Shown here piece after piece: positions 12,727 through 23,700 of a DNA stretch of 64,000 nucleotides. This stretch comes from Nissolia schottii. Taxonomy: Eukaryota > Streptophyta > Magnoliopsida > Fabales > Fabaceae. Made by a program: the position numbers and the translations under genes. The notes under the pieces were generated by a model, which saw only the letters and a program-made list of their open reading frames with translations, did no database searches and was not told where the DNA came from. The DNA lies in contig QANU01098975.1 of assembly GCA_003254905.1 (NCBI GenBank), positions 468,640 to 532,639 of the forward strand. Reading direction: 5' to 3'. Numbering within the stretch: the stretch's first letter is position 1; each line of letters starts with the position of its first letter.

Positions 12727-15700
12727 GATTATAGTTGGGAGAAGGAGAATATGTTCACTGGAACCAAATGGACTTCATGGGTTGCCAATAATAGATTTTA
12801 TTTTTTCTTCATATTTTTTATTTATTTTTTGTTATTCTTTTTTAAATAGTTTCTGAATTCTAAGCTTTGCAAGCCAAATAATGTATGAAGAAGACCAATG
12901 GAGAACTAGAATCCCATACGGAAAAGAAACAAATCTTTCATGGGTTAAGTAATCAACTTAGTTCGTTAAAAGAATATCTTGGTGCCCTCCTAATAATAAT
13001 AAACTGTCAACTCATTCTTAAAATTTTAAATTATTGTTATCATTAGTTCCTAAAATTTTTAAAATAAAATTGCTAAGAGAACATGTTAGCACTTTATTTT
13101 TTATTTGCTAAATTGGTACTTACCCCCTCGTAAGATACTTTTCTTCAACTTTTTCAGAATGCATTCCATTTGCACCTAAAACATAAATATTAAATGCTGT
13201 AATAAATAACTTACCATATTAATTTTAAATAATTCAACCCAAGTTGGGTTCTTGACTATAATAATACTCTTAATATAATTGATAAAAGGACAATGATTAA
13301 AAATTAACTTAACAATAAGAAGAAATTGGAGATGATAGATAGCAAGACCTTCAATTATTCAATAATCTGATTATTTATCCGAAGATAACTTTCAATCCAT
13401 TTGGCTAAGATCAAGCAAATTAAGATTAGAAAGAATAATTAATGTCAACGTAAACAAAAATTTTATAATGATATTGATAGGATCTACTGTTCACTGACGT
13501 TGATCTATTAGTTCTTTTTTTTCTTCCTCGTTTATAACACGACTCTCATCTTAGTATAAAACATGGAGAAAAAAATAAAAAAGGACATAATATAAAATAT
13601 CTCCTTACTCCTATGGTTGGTTGGCACTTGGCACACAATCCTTTTAACTTATCACCTCACAACTAAGGGGACACCAAATGTATGGACTAACCCAACAAAG
13701 CGCATCATGTATAATTTATTAGTTCTAAGCCCATTTGTTAGTAGTGCTTAAGCGTAGAAATGATCATATATATATTGGCTCGATTGAAATTAGTACACAC
13801 GAGGAGTATTTTATATAATCAATCAATAAATTAATATACAAATATCCCACAAAAATAATAATATAATTAACTTTTGATATACCTACCCAAAAAAATTGAT
13901 ATAATTATTAAAAGAATTAAATACTTTTAAAAGTATGATTTTTTTTGGTCGGCCCTTTTTAAAAAAAGTGTGATAATATATAATTAAATAACTGAGTAAA
14001 AAAAATTTCACACTAAAAATACATTAAAAATTAAATTTTAATTTGTGAAAACCAAATTAATAAGAAATTGACACATTATTAGTTTTAAATATACAATAGC
14101 TGTGACACACAACAAAATTAGACAATTGCCTAAAATAAAAATAATATACTATTAAAAATATCATTTAAATTTTATATGCAAGTAAATGTCTCTAAGAATT
14201 CACTAATGTTGAGAGGGGTAACATATGGGAAACTTTCTGTTAGGGCTTGGAGCTAGCCGCCACCCTTTTCGTCTTGTGCTGCTTCCTATTATATTGTTGC
14301 CGTTCAAAGTTATCTTCCAATGACCTCTTCTCATTCGGTTGTAGGGCTCTTTACTATGGTGAATGTTAGTATCTGGTCTTGGTCCTGTTGGGTTCCTTGT
14401 TATCGGTACACTCTCTCAACGGTGGTTGTTACCCTCTTAGCACTCTCATTGATAGGTGCTTGTGGCAATCCTATTTGTGACATCTCCATGAATAGTATGG
14501 GATAAAAGTGAAATGACATTACTATGATTTTGTCTTTGTAAAGTCATACCGGGAAAATTGAGATCTAAACTTAACAAATTATAATTTTTAGTTTCTGGCA
14601 AGAGATCTATAATCTGACCGTATGTAATAGGTAGACATTTTGGACATCTCTCTTTGAGCAATACTTAAAGTTAACAAAAGAAAATGAAAAATGAATGAAA
14701 CATGATATGTTGAATCAAGCGAAAAACGAAGTGCTAGGCATTTTTTTTTTATGAGTAATGAGTGCGAAGCTGATTATAAATTGTAAACAAAATTTAGCTC
14801 CATAATTGATTCATCAATAATGGAATAATTAAGAACAGAAGTGGAGAGTAATTAATACTCCTAAGACTTTTTTGGATACATATATAATTCAATTACAGAA
14901 TTTGGAAGCTGCAAAGTTAAAGACAGATCTCCCAAAATAGGAATAAATGATGGTACATTTGAAAATTATGCTCATTAGAAGACATTTTTCAACCCTCCTG
15001 GCTTGTTCTTTTGTGAGACAAAGTCACTCGGGAAGCTCCATATACAAGCAAGGTAATCATTAATTTTTAAGAACTAAAACCAATTATATACATACATGGT
15101 TCCCTACCCAAAGCACACTTCACAACTTTTTTTTTTACTTTAAAAATTACATTGCTTATAATGGGATTTAAATTTAAAATCTCATTTATATTATTTAAAT
15201 TCCTCACCACTAAACAAACTTTAATGGCTACTACGTCACAACTTTATTCATAGAGAAATGTAATTAAACATTGTAAATCGAGTAAATATATTTGGATAAA
15301 AAATTCATAAAGGAAAATGATTTATAGCATGAATAGTAAATTTCTAGTATAATAGAAATCAAGTTATTGAATACAAAGTTATTAACACTTATTTATATAT
15401 ATAGTTTCCCCTTGAGTATTCATTTAATTGTATAAGTATTGATACTTTGTTTGTGTGTCATCAAATGGTTGGTTAATAAATTAAAAAAATTAAAATAAGA
15501 ATAACTTGTACGAAGTAAGATACCAGAGTAAATATATAAATATATGTATATATATACACGTATGTGTATGTAAATGACATAAGTGGCATGGGGAGAAAAA
15601 TGGGGTAAAAAAAATTAAATAAGAGTAGGAGATTTGAATTCCCTCCATGTCTACTAAACAATTATCAGCACAAACTAGTCATGGAAGTGTGAGTTGAAGA

Positions 15701-15980
15701 GAGAAGAAAAAGCAGGTTTACTTTTTAACCCATGATGATAAAAGTTCATAATCAACGTCTCATTATCTCTCTCGTGTTTACTTTATCTCTACTTTTTAGG
15801 AGGTGGAGCAGGAGAATGTTGGCCCGACCAAATCAATCGCTGTCACAAATCCTACTCCGATCAAATAGTATACAGTTAGAATGTAATGAAATGTGTAAAG
15901 TTGAAAGGGAAAAATAAAATCATAATCTCATAATGTAATTATGTAACGCAATTATTAGGAGCAAGACATTAGAGGAAGGA
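12727..15980. other. Long AT-rich intergenic region
   Basis: This lies between two divergent genes (the invertase leftward, the IDD factor rightward), so promoters lie at both ends. The middle (about 13000-15700) is strongly AT-rich with short (TA)n runs near 15540-15570. Short open frames around 14320-14660 have no recognisable motif. I see no RNA gene or intact transposon. Confidence 0.55.
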
Positions 15981-15992
15981 GGGGAATTTATT

Positions 15993-15998
15993 TATAAA
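15993..15998 (+). promoter_or_regulatory. Candidate TATA box of the IDD gene
   Basis: TATAAA in the context TTTATTTATAAAGAGAAC lies about 0.6 kb upstream of the start codon. It precedes a CT-rich leader (a TC repeat at 16180-16203) that looks like a 5' UTR. Placement is by motif only. Confidence 0.4.
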
Positions 15999-16484
15999 GA
16001 GAACAAGGGAAAAGACAGAAATGGGAGGTTGCAACAAGGGCCAGTTTTGGATTGTGTTTTGGGTTTGTAATTGTAAGTGTATGGGTGCTAGCTTCAAACC
16101 CGTCCTTTTCTCTCATCCAAATATATCTTTCTCTCTTCTCTTCTCTTTCCTAATTCTCTCCCTTCTTCACACGCAATTACATCTCTCTCTCTCTCTCTCT
16201 CTCAAGCTTCATCAACTAGAAGCTAGCTAGGTTAACAATTTCAACTATATGTGCTTGCTTAGCGGGCTCCTATGTGATGCTAGCTAGCTACTAATTAATT
16301 GCCAGTAAGATTTGGTTGTGTTTAGGTCTTGAAGTCAACCCACCTAGGGATCCAAATTCACCTCTTCCCACTTAGTTCTCAAGGGATCTGAAAGTTTAGT
16401 TTTCCCTACTACCTTAATTTTTCCACTTTGAACAGCCTTGCCTATAACAATTGCTAGGTTTTGATTTGTTTTATTTAATTACAA

Positions 16485-16486
16485 GA

Positions 16487-16548
<62 letters not shown>

Positions 16549-16549
16549 T
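16485..16549. repeat. Compound (CT)n(CA)n(TA)n microsatellite in the IDD leader
   Basis: A TC run passes into a CA run and then an AT run, ending about 55 bases before the start codon of the zinc-finger gene. Being transcribed leader, its length may vary between accessions and could affect translation. Confidence 0.8.
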
Positions 16550-16603
16550 ATAGTTTGGTTTCTTGTAATATAGTAGCATACATATATTATTATATAAATC
16601 AAG

Positions 16604-18926
16604 ATGATGAAAGATTTGGGAGTAGTAGATGAAAACGTGTCAAATATGACATCTGCTGCATCAAGTGAAATAAGTGCCTCCAATTCCGTGACTGCCTCTC
16701 TCTTGTATCCTCAACAATCCGCCACCACTTCAACAGCTCAGGAACCGCCGCCGCCGGAGCCTAAAAGGAAGAGAAACCTTCCAGGCCACCCAGGTCATAT
16801 ACTATATTAGTTTCTCTTTTGCTTCATTAGTTAGTTTACCAGAGTTTTTGGAGTTTTTCTATTGCTTTGCTCCATCAAACGTTTCACACATCAGTATTGT
16901 GAAATATAGCAGAGCAAGAAAAAGCTCTTGTTCCACGAACATCTAAGAATTGTTGATTTCTGTTTGGTTAATTCCTATTTAGACCCCGAGGCTGAAGTGA
17001 TAGCCTTGTCACCAAAGACACTGATGGCAACAAACCGCTTCATCTGTGACGTTTGCAACAAAGGGTTTCAGAGGGATCAGAATCTGCAGCTTCATAGAAG
17101 AGGCCACAACTTGCCGTGGAAGCTAAAGCAAAGAAGCAACAAGGAGATAGTGAGGAAGAAGGTGTACGTGTGCCCGGAGACTTCATGCGTTCACCATGAA
17201 CCTTCGAGGGCGCTCGGGGACCTCACTGGAATCAAGAAGCACTTTTGCAGGAAGCACGGCGAGAAGAAGTGGAAGTGCGACAAGTGCTCCAAGCGCTATG
17301 CGGTTCAGTCGGATTGGAAAGCTCACTTCAAGATTTGTGGCACCAGAGAGTACAAATGTGACTGTGGAACCGTTTTCTCTAGGTACACACAAATAACGAG
17401 ACAATAACGAGTATAGATAACATTTTTCTGATTCAAACTAATAATAGATTATAGATCTCACAAACTATACAAGTCAGTATGTCTTTTTGGATGCTGGATT
17501 GGTGTGCAATAATAATAGTACACTCATTGAGATTTTTTATCACAACTAATGCATTTTTGGGGTGGTGGGGGAAAGCAGTTCTTCTTTCCAACGGAGAATT
17601 AATGTATATGCTTACAAAGTTCTACGTTAAAGTGCTTCATGAGGAACCTTTTATGCTTACCTTATCCCACATGTCTCCCTCTTTTGCAAGTAAAACAAAG
17701 AAAACTAGTAAAAAGATGACAGAGAGTTAGAGAGAGAGAGAATGTGTGTCAAAATGCACTTAAATGTGAGAAATTATTAGGATAGGAACGATTAATAAAA
17801 GAAAAAATGTGAGAAATGTGATTTGAGTACTTGTGGAGTAACACTCTAATTTTATGTAGTGAATTGTGATAGATCTTTGTACTAGATATTGAAATATCAC
17901 TTTACAATAGGTTAAAAGGGCGGACATTACTATTTGCCATTGTTAGTCTATGTTAACTATGCTATATATTAAAGATAGAGTTGTTTTATTGTTTTTTTCT
18001 TTCCTTGTGGTGGTTGCAGGAGGGACAGCTTCGTTGCTCACAGGGCATTCTGTGAAGCTCTAGCACAAGAGAGCACCAAAGCAATCATGAACCCTCTACT
18101 CTCCTCTTCATCATCATCATCACATATCCAAGGCCACCACCTTCTCCATGCACTACCATCATCATCAGTTAAAAAAGAAGTACAAGAAGCCAACTTAAGA
18201 CCGCCAGAAATTCCATCATCATGGTTCAGCCATAATGGTAGAGGAGCTCTCACGGCTTTAGGGTTCACCTCACGGCCGCCGCCGCCACCAGCGAACGAAA
18301 ACCCTAACCCTACTACATTAATAATGCCGCCGCCGCCAAATAACTCTTTTCACTGCCACATGTCAGCCACTGCTTTGTTGCAAAAGGCGTCGCAAATAGG
18401 CGCCACGACGAGCAGAAGCACAGGCTCATCTCTAGCCCCGCTCAACAAACCCTATCCACGTGCCGGTCACGTGGCAGCTGAAGCGTATAATAGCAACATG
18501 TCAATGGTGGCTACATCATCATCTTCAGCAGCGGCAGTTTCTGGTGGATTATTGATAATGGACAACATGCATTCACGTGAAGAGATAGGGACACTAGGGC
18601 CGTTTTCTCATGCCTTGGCATCTTATGGCGGTGTTGATATGATTGATGGCAATGTGGTGAGTCCTTTTGAGGAGGCTCTCAGGGGAATCATCAACAACAA
18701 CAATAATAATAATATTATTATTCCTCCCCCGACCAGTAATACTAATAGTAATTACAATAATAATAATAATAGCTTTGCGGAATCCCAGCAGGGTAGGGTT
18801 GTCAACGATGATGAGATGACGAGAGATTTTTTGGGAATTGGAGTGTTTTCTCAAAGAGACTTCTTCAATATACCGGGGCTTGATTATGGCAAGCAAAATC
18901 AGAATCCACCACCATGGCAAGGTTAA
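16604..18926 (+). CDS. INDETERMINATE-DOMAIN (IDD) C2H2 zinc-finger transcription factor
   Basis: Exons 16604-16793, 16983-17382 and 18020-18926 (GT-AG, phases 1 and 2) give 498 residues. The nuclear-localisation stretch KRKRNLPGHPDPEAEVIAL precedes four zinc fingers: FICDVC...HRRGH (from residue 85), YVCPETSC...HFCRKH, KCDKC...HFKIC and CDCG...HRAFC. The last finger is split by the second intron. This is the invariant ID domain. The C-terminal half holds the IDD motifs MSATALLQKASQIGAT and TRDFLGIG, which in Arabidopsis mediate contact with GRAS proteins (SHR, SCR, DELLA). Low-complexity Asn, Ser and Pro tracts lie between. IDD factors control root patterning, sugar or starch responses and gravitropism; which member this is cannot be told without a tree. 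ATG 16604 is the first of two adjacent Met codons. Confidence 0.95.
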
Positions 18927-20097
18927 TTATTATTTGTTAATTATTTATAGGCAAACAAATTTCAGTATTTCATTATTTATAGGTTTGTAACATGAACATA
19001 TATATATATATATATATATGACTCATTCTGTTAACTAGTATACAGACATCAGTTAATTGTTTTTATTCAAATTGTATGGAAGCTTAACAGTGTTTCAACC
19101 TCTATCCACATTATCGTCTTGAGTTAAAGACTAAGCTCATTTTAATTAAGTAATCAGCATTGTTATTTAGCGCTAAGAAAGAAAGAAAGAAAGAAAAATG
19201 TCTTCTGCTAGCTACCCATGGCTGGATTTGGCGGGAAACAAGAGTTAATTGTGGAAGAGAGAAAAGATTATGGGATAAGCAATGTTGTGTTACACAGTCG
19301 TATCTTATGTCTGAAAATTCATTTCGAGCTTAAAATCACTTTTCTTACGTAATCGTTATTATTTATCCATCAAAAAATGTTAATTTTAGCCTCCTTAAAT
19401 CTTAAACACCATGTCATCTTAACTTATTTATTTATTTCTAATTTTCTTTTGGGTTTAGCATGTTATTTTACTTTAAAATTTTAATGGTTATGTATCGACG
19501 ATATAAAACTTTTTATAGTGTCATTTAATCAAATATTTTTACATGAACAAAAATAACTAACTCACTTGCATACTACTTAAAAAGTCATTAGTCCGATAAA
19601 ATGTTTTAAAATAGGGGTATTTTAGTAATTACTTACTGTAGCAGGAGTATAAGAGTAAAAAGCTCCTTGTTTTTTGGACAATTTAAATTATGTGATACGT
19701 TAACTAACAAATGTTGATTTTTTTATGTTCAAATTATTTTAACTGATTTAAGCCGGGCCATCTGGTCACATCGCTAAATATACGGGCGAACCATCAGATT
19801 TAACAGGCTGCAATTTCTACCCTTCAACTCTCTCATGGGCCGGCCCATTAATTGAGTATCATATTTCAACAATTTGTTTGTTTATATATACATATATATA
19901 AATCTGCTACTTTAATAACACTTCATAAATCCTTTATAAAAAAATCATAAATGCTCAATAACAATAATTCGTTACCGTTCATAAAATAATAATACAATAT
20001 GAAATATGAACTGTGAAATATTACGCATACAACACCCACAAAAATATATATTACGGACACAACTACAACCAACTTATTAATCGACAATTTTTTTTTG
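18927..20097. other. Intergenic, AT-rich
   Basis: It contains the 3' flank of the IDD gene, a (TA)n run at about 19000-19018 and a GAAA run near 19177-19196. No gene-like frame was found. Confidence 0.55.
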
Positions 20098-20327
20098 GGT
20101 TAATTAAGTTTTTAGTCCCTGTAATTTGAAAAAGTTTGGTTTTAGTCCCTCTGTGTAAGTTTTGGTCCCTGAAAAATCGAAAAATTTGGTTTTAGTCCCT
20201 GGGGTGAGGTGAAGGTTGACTGGGCTGACGTGGCGCTGACGCGGCGCGCCACGTGGGATCCCACATGGCACAACCCAAAACTCAACCCAAACCCGACCCG
20301 ACCCGACCCGAAATTAATTTAAAAATT
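20098..20327 (+). mobile_element. Left end of a MULE, cut by an assembly gap
   Basis: The block opens with GGGTTAATTAAGTTTTTAGT, then repeats of 'tttagtccctg', then a GC-rich run with CACGTGG boxes and an ACCCGACCCG-type run. This matches the terminal inverted repeat of the complete MULE at 28246-29420. The right end is not visible; it may lie inside the N run that starts at 20328. Confidence 0.65.
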
Positions 20328-20601
20328 NNNNNNNNNNNNNNNNNNNNNNNNNNNNNNNNNNNNNNNNNNNNNNNNNNNNNNNNNNNNNNNNNNNNNNNNN
20401 NNNNNNNNNNNNNNNNNNNNNNNNNNNNNNNNNNNNNNNNNNNNNNNNNNNNNNNNNNNNNNNNNNNNNNNNNNNNNNNNNNNNNNNNNNNNNNNNNNNN
20501 NNNNNNNNNNNNNNNNNNNNNNNNNNNNNNNNNNNNNNNNNNNNNNNNNNNNNNNNNNNNNNNNNNNNNNNNNNNNNNNNNNNNNNNNNNNNNNNNNNNN
20601 N
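20328..20601. other. Assembly gap (274 N)
   Basis: The run of Ns is directly followed by a (GA)n repeat (20602-20623) and then the FTSH4 leader. Any core promoter of FTSH4 and the rest of the MULE fall in or beside this gap. Confidence 0.98.
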
Positions 20602-20742
20602 AGAGAGAGAGAGAGAGAGAGAGCCCCTTCTTTCTTCGTCTTTGCCATTCCGATCTCTGATTTTCGTAACGCCGCGCCGTTAATTAGCCAAGTTTTTTCT
20701 CCGCGCGAAGATTGGACACAAGAAACCTAATTTTTTGCGGAC

Positions 20743-23700
20743 ATGGCGTGGAGGCGTTTGTTAACTCAGGTCAGTTTGTCCCTTAATCAAACTGCTATAC
20801 CATCAGTTCTGTACCCAAATTATTTCCTTATTTGTTATTCTTTTTGAAGGTTTTTACTGTTCAGGAACCATAAATTAGGATTTGTTATTATTATTTTCGT
20901 GATTCTTTTTCCTTTATCCAGCTTACTGTAGTTTGTGTTATTGAATGAGTCATAGCTCAAGGGGCGTTTTCTTGGTTTTCAGTTTTGATTCTTCATCGTA
21001 TGTATTGGAGGTATTCTTAAAATGTTTAACTTTCGAACCGGGTGGCGTGATTAGGTTTTGGAGGGGTAGTACAGAAATTTTATTTCACTGGATGGAGACA
21101 TGACTAATCTTTTTTGAGTGGTTGAAAAATATTTAGGTGTGTGTTTTTGTGTGCGGATATGCTTAGGTTTTATCTCATTGATGCTTGGTAGAGGGCAGTG
21201 TTATTAAAAAGTGGCTATAGCGGGAATGGAGCACACTGCTATGTTATTAATTGTGGTTATAGTGGTGTTACAGTGGCACTATAGCGGTATTCATAGCGGG
21301 TTTTTGGCTATCCTCTATTTCTGCTGTTGATAACACTGGTAGAGGGTGGAAAATCACTTTTCTGTTATCTGAGGGTTGACCTACTCCACTATAACTTAAA
21401 CCCTTCCACAATTTTTTTCCACCGACTCAATCAACAAGCATAATCTTAATCTTCGCAGAGATTAAAAACAGCGACTGTCCAGAGATTGCTTTTGTTTGTT
21501 TATGTTTATCTGACCTGGTCATTTGGATTGGGGATTGTTTGCTTTGAGTTAGAAATGTAGGTAAGTTGTAGGTTTGATTTACATACGGGTATCCTCATTG
21601 GACTGTCCTGTTCTTACTTGTCAGACCAAAATATTTTTATGGTCTCTCACAAGGGGAAGAATTGCAAAGTTCTTTCACTTTGTCTCTGAAATTGACATAC
21701 TATACTAGTAAACATTTACATCTATAACCACTGCTTATGGAAAATTTGAATCTGTTTGAATAAGAGGCTACCATGGAACCATTGTTAGCGAGTTTTTTTT
21801 ATTTTATCAACTATGGCTTATATTTAAATGATGCCTTTTTGTAAAAAAAAAAAAAATTTATTAAATGATGCCAATTGAATTCTGTGATCTGTATCTTGTA
21901 TTACTTTTATTTGTCTGTTAATTTTGTAATTTATTTATTTTACAGGTAGCAAGGCAGCAATCGGAAACTGGACAGCTAGAATATTTGCTGGCTAGAAGCT
22001 ATTTATCAGTTAATAAGCTTGAAGGCCGTACAGGTTTAAAACTGTTTTTCCTGTATCAGTCATATATTTCAGTTCATGTTATGTGCTTTCTACATTAATC
22101 TTCAAAGAAGCTGGAAAATATGTTGCTCAGTTTTGTCTTTAAGCTTTTGTTTGTTGAACTCAATTTCCAATTTCTGTAGGGAATCGGTTTTTGGGTGCCC
22201 AGGAGAGATTCCGGTCCAGCTATGTTGGCAATCTTGCCCGTCGAGTGCGTGATGTAGATGAAGCCAGTGAAGTTGCTCATCTTAAAGAACTTTACCATCG
22301 AAATGATCCTGAAGCTGTGATTAGGGCATTTGAAAGTCAGCCATCTCTGCAGAATAATCCTTCGGCAGTTTCTGAATACATTAAAGCATTAGTGAAAGTT
22401 GATCGGCTGGATGAAAGTGAAGTACTGAAGAATTTGCGGAGAGGTGCCTATTTGGCTAGAACTGCTAATTTTCCTTTTATTGTATTTGCATATGCTTGTG
22501 CTTTGTTTGGTTTGACCCATATCTCTTGTCAATATTGGTTTGCTGGCCTGGCCTGCTAACCTTGATCAAGGAATTTTTATTTTCCTTGAGCAAGTAATCA
22601 GCATGTGCTCGTGAAGTGTTGAAATTTTGATTGTAATGCTTTGGGAATTACTACTCTGTTGAAAAGAAATACTTCTCCTTGTTGGCTCCTTATAAAAATT
22701 CGTTCGGCAAGGATTTATTTGTTTCATTGAAAATCATAACTTGCAGAGTGTTATTATTTGGGGTTAGATTTTCTTCTACATGCATTCCGTCATAGTCTTC
22801 TTTTTGTTTTTTTAAACAGGCATTCTCTCTTGATAATTGTACACTCGTTGATCACCAATTTTCTGAGGGAATTCAATCTGGCCTCTATTGTTGAAATAGT
22901 AAAACTGATTGGTAACATTTCATTGCCTGTTCTTGTTTACCCTCAAACCAGTGATAAGTCTATATATAGAATACTACAATCACAACAGCATCAAAGCTTT
23001 TTTCCGTTAGGTGGGGTCAACTACATGGATTAAATGACACCATTGTGTCTTATCATATTGTTTTGTTAGTGCTGATGTTTGATCATAATCTTGTGTTTGG
23101 GATTATAAAGTTCAATTAATGTCTTCCACTATTGATCAGATTCATAGTAAGGGTCATACTTTTATCAGTGCTTTAATGTTGCAAACCTGCAATCATGATG
23201 CCTCTTTTGACATTTTGTGTTGCTTTAGGGCAGGTATGATTTCATAAGACTTCGTGACTCAAATGAGTTAAGATATTGATGTAAGACCTCAAGCTAAAGC
23301 TACTTTGGTGTTTTTCAAATTTTGCATTTCAATCACATACTTGTCTAAAATCTGTTATTTCTCCTTATTTCAACAGCTATTTGAAAATTTATTTCTTTAG
23401 CAGGTTTTAGAGACACTAGCAGTTATAACCATGATATGTCTATGAATTTTCAGGTATTTCTAATTCAATGAGGGAAGAAGAACATGTAGGTGGGTTTTCT
23501 TCTCTTAGAAATGTGGGAGCAGCAACAAAAGATGGAGTTCTTGGAACTGAAAGTGCTCCTATTCATATGGTAGCTGCATATGGCGGGAATGGGTATTTTA
23601 AAGAACAGGTCTGGCGTACAGTTAGGTACATGTTAGGGATCTTTCTCTGCATTTCTGGTGTAGGAGCACTCATCGAGGATAAAGGAATTAGTAAAGGTAT

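Noticed and set aside
18594..18920. Minus-strand 108-codon frame opposite the IDD last exon
   Set aside because: It lies fully within the confirmed IDD coding exon and mirrors its Asn repeat as an Ile/Val repeat.
22980..23035. Possible SINE tail (AGGTGGGGTCAACTACATGGATT) in FTSH4 intron 3
   Set aside because: It resembles a motif seen in plant repeats, but no tRNA-like A/B boxes or target duplication could be found, so it is not listed as an element.
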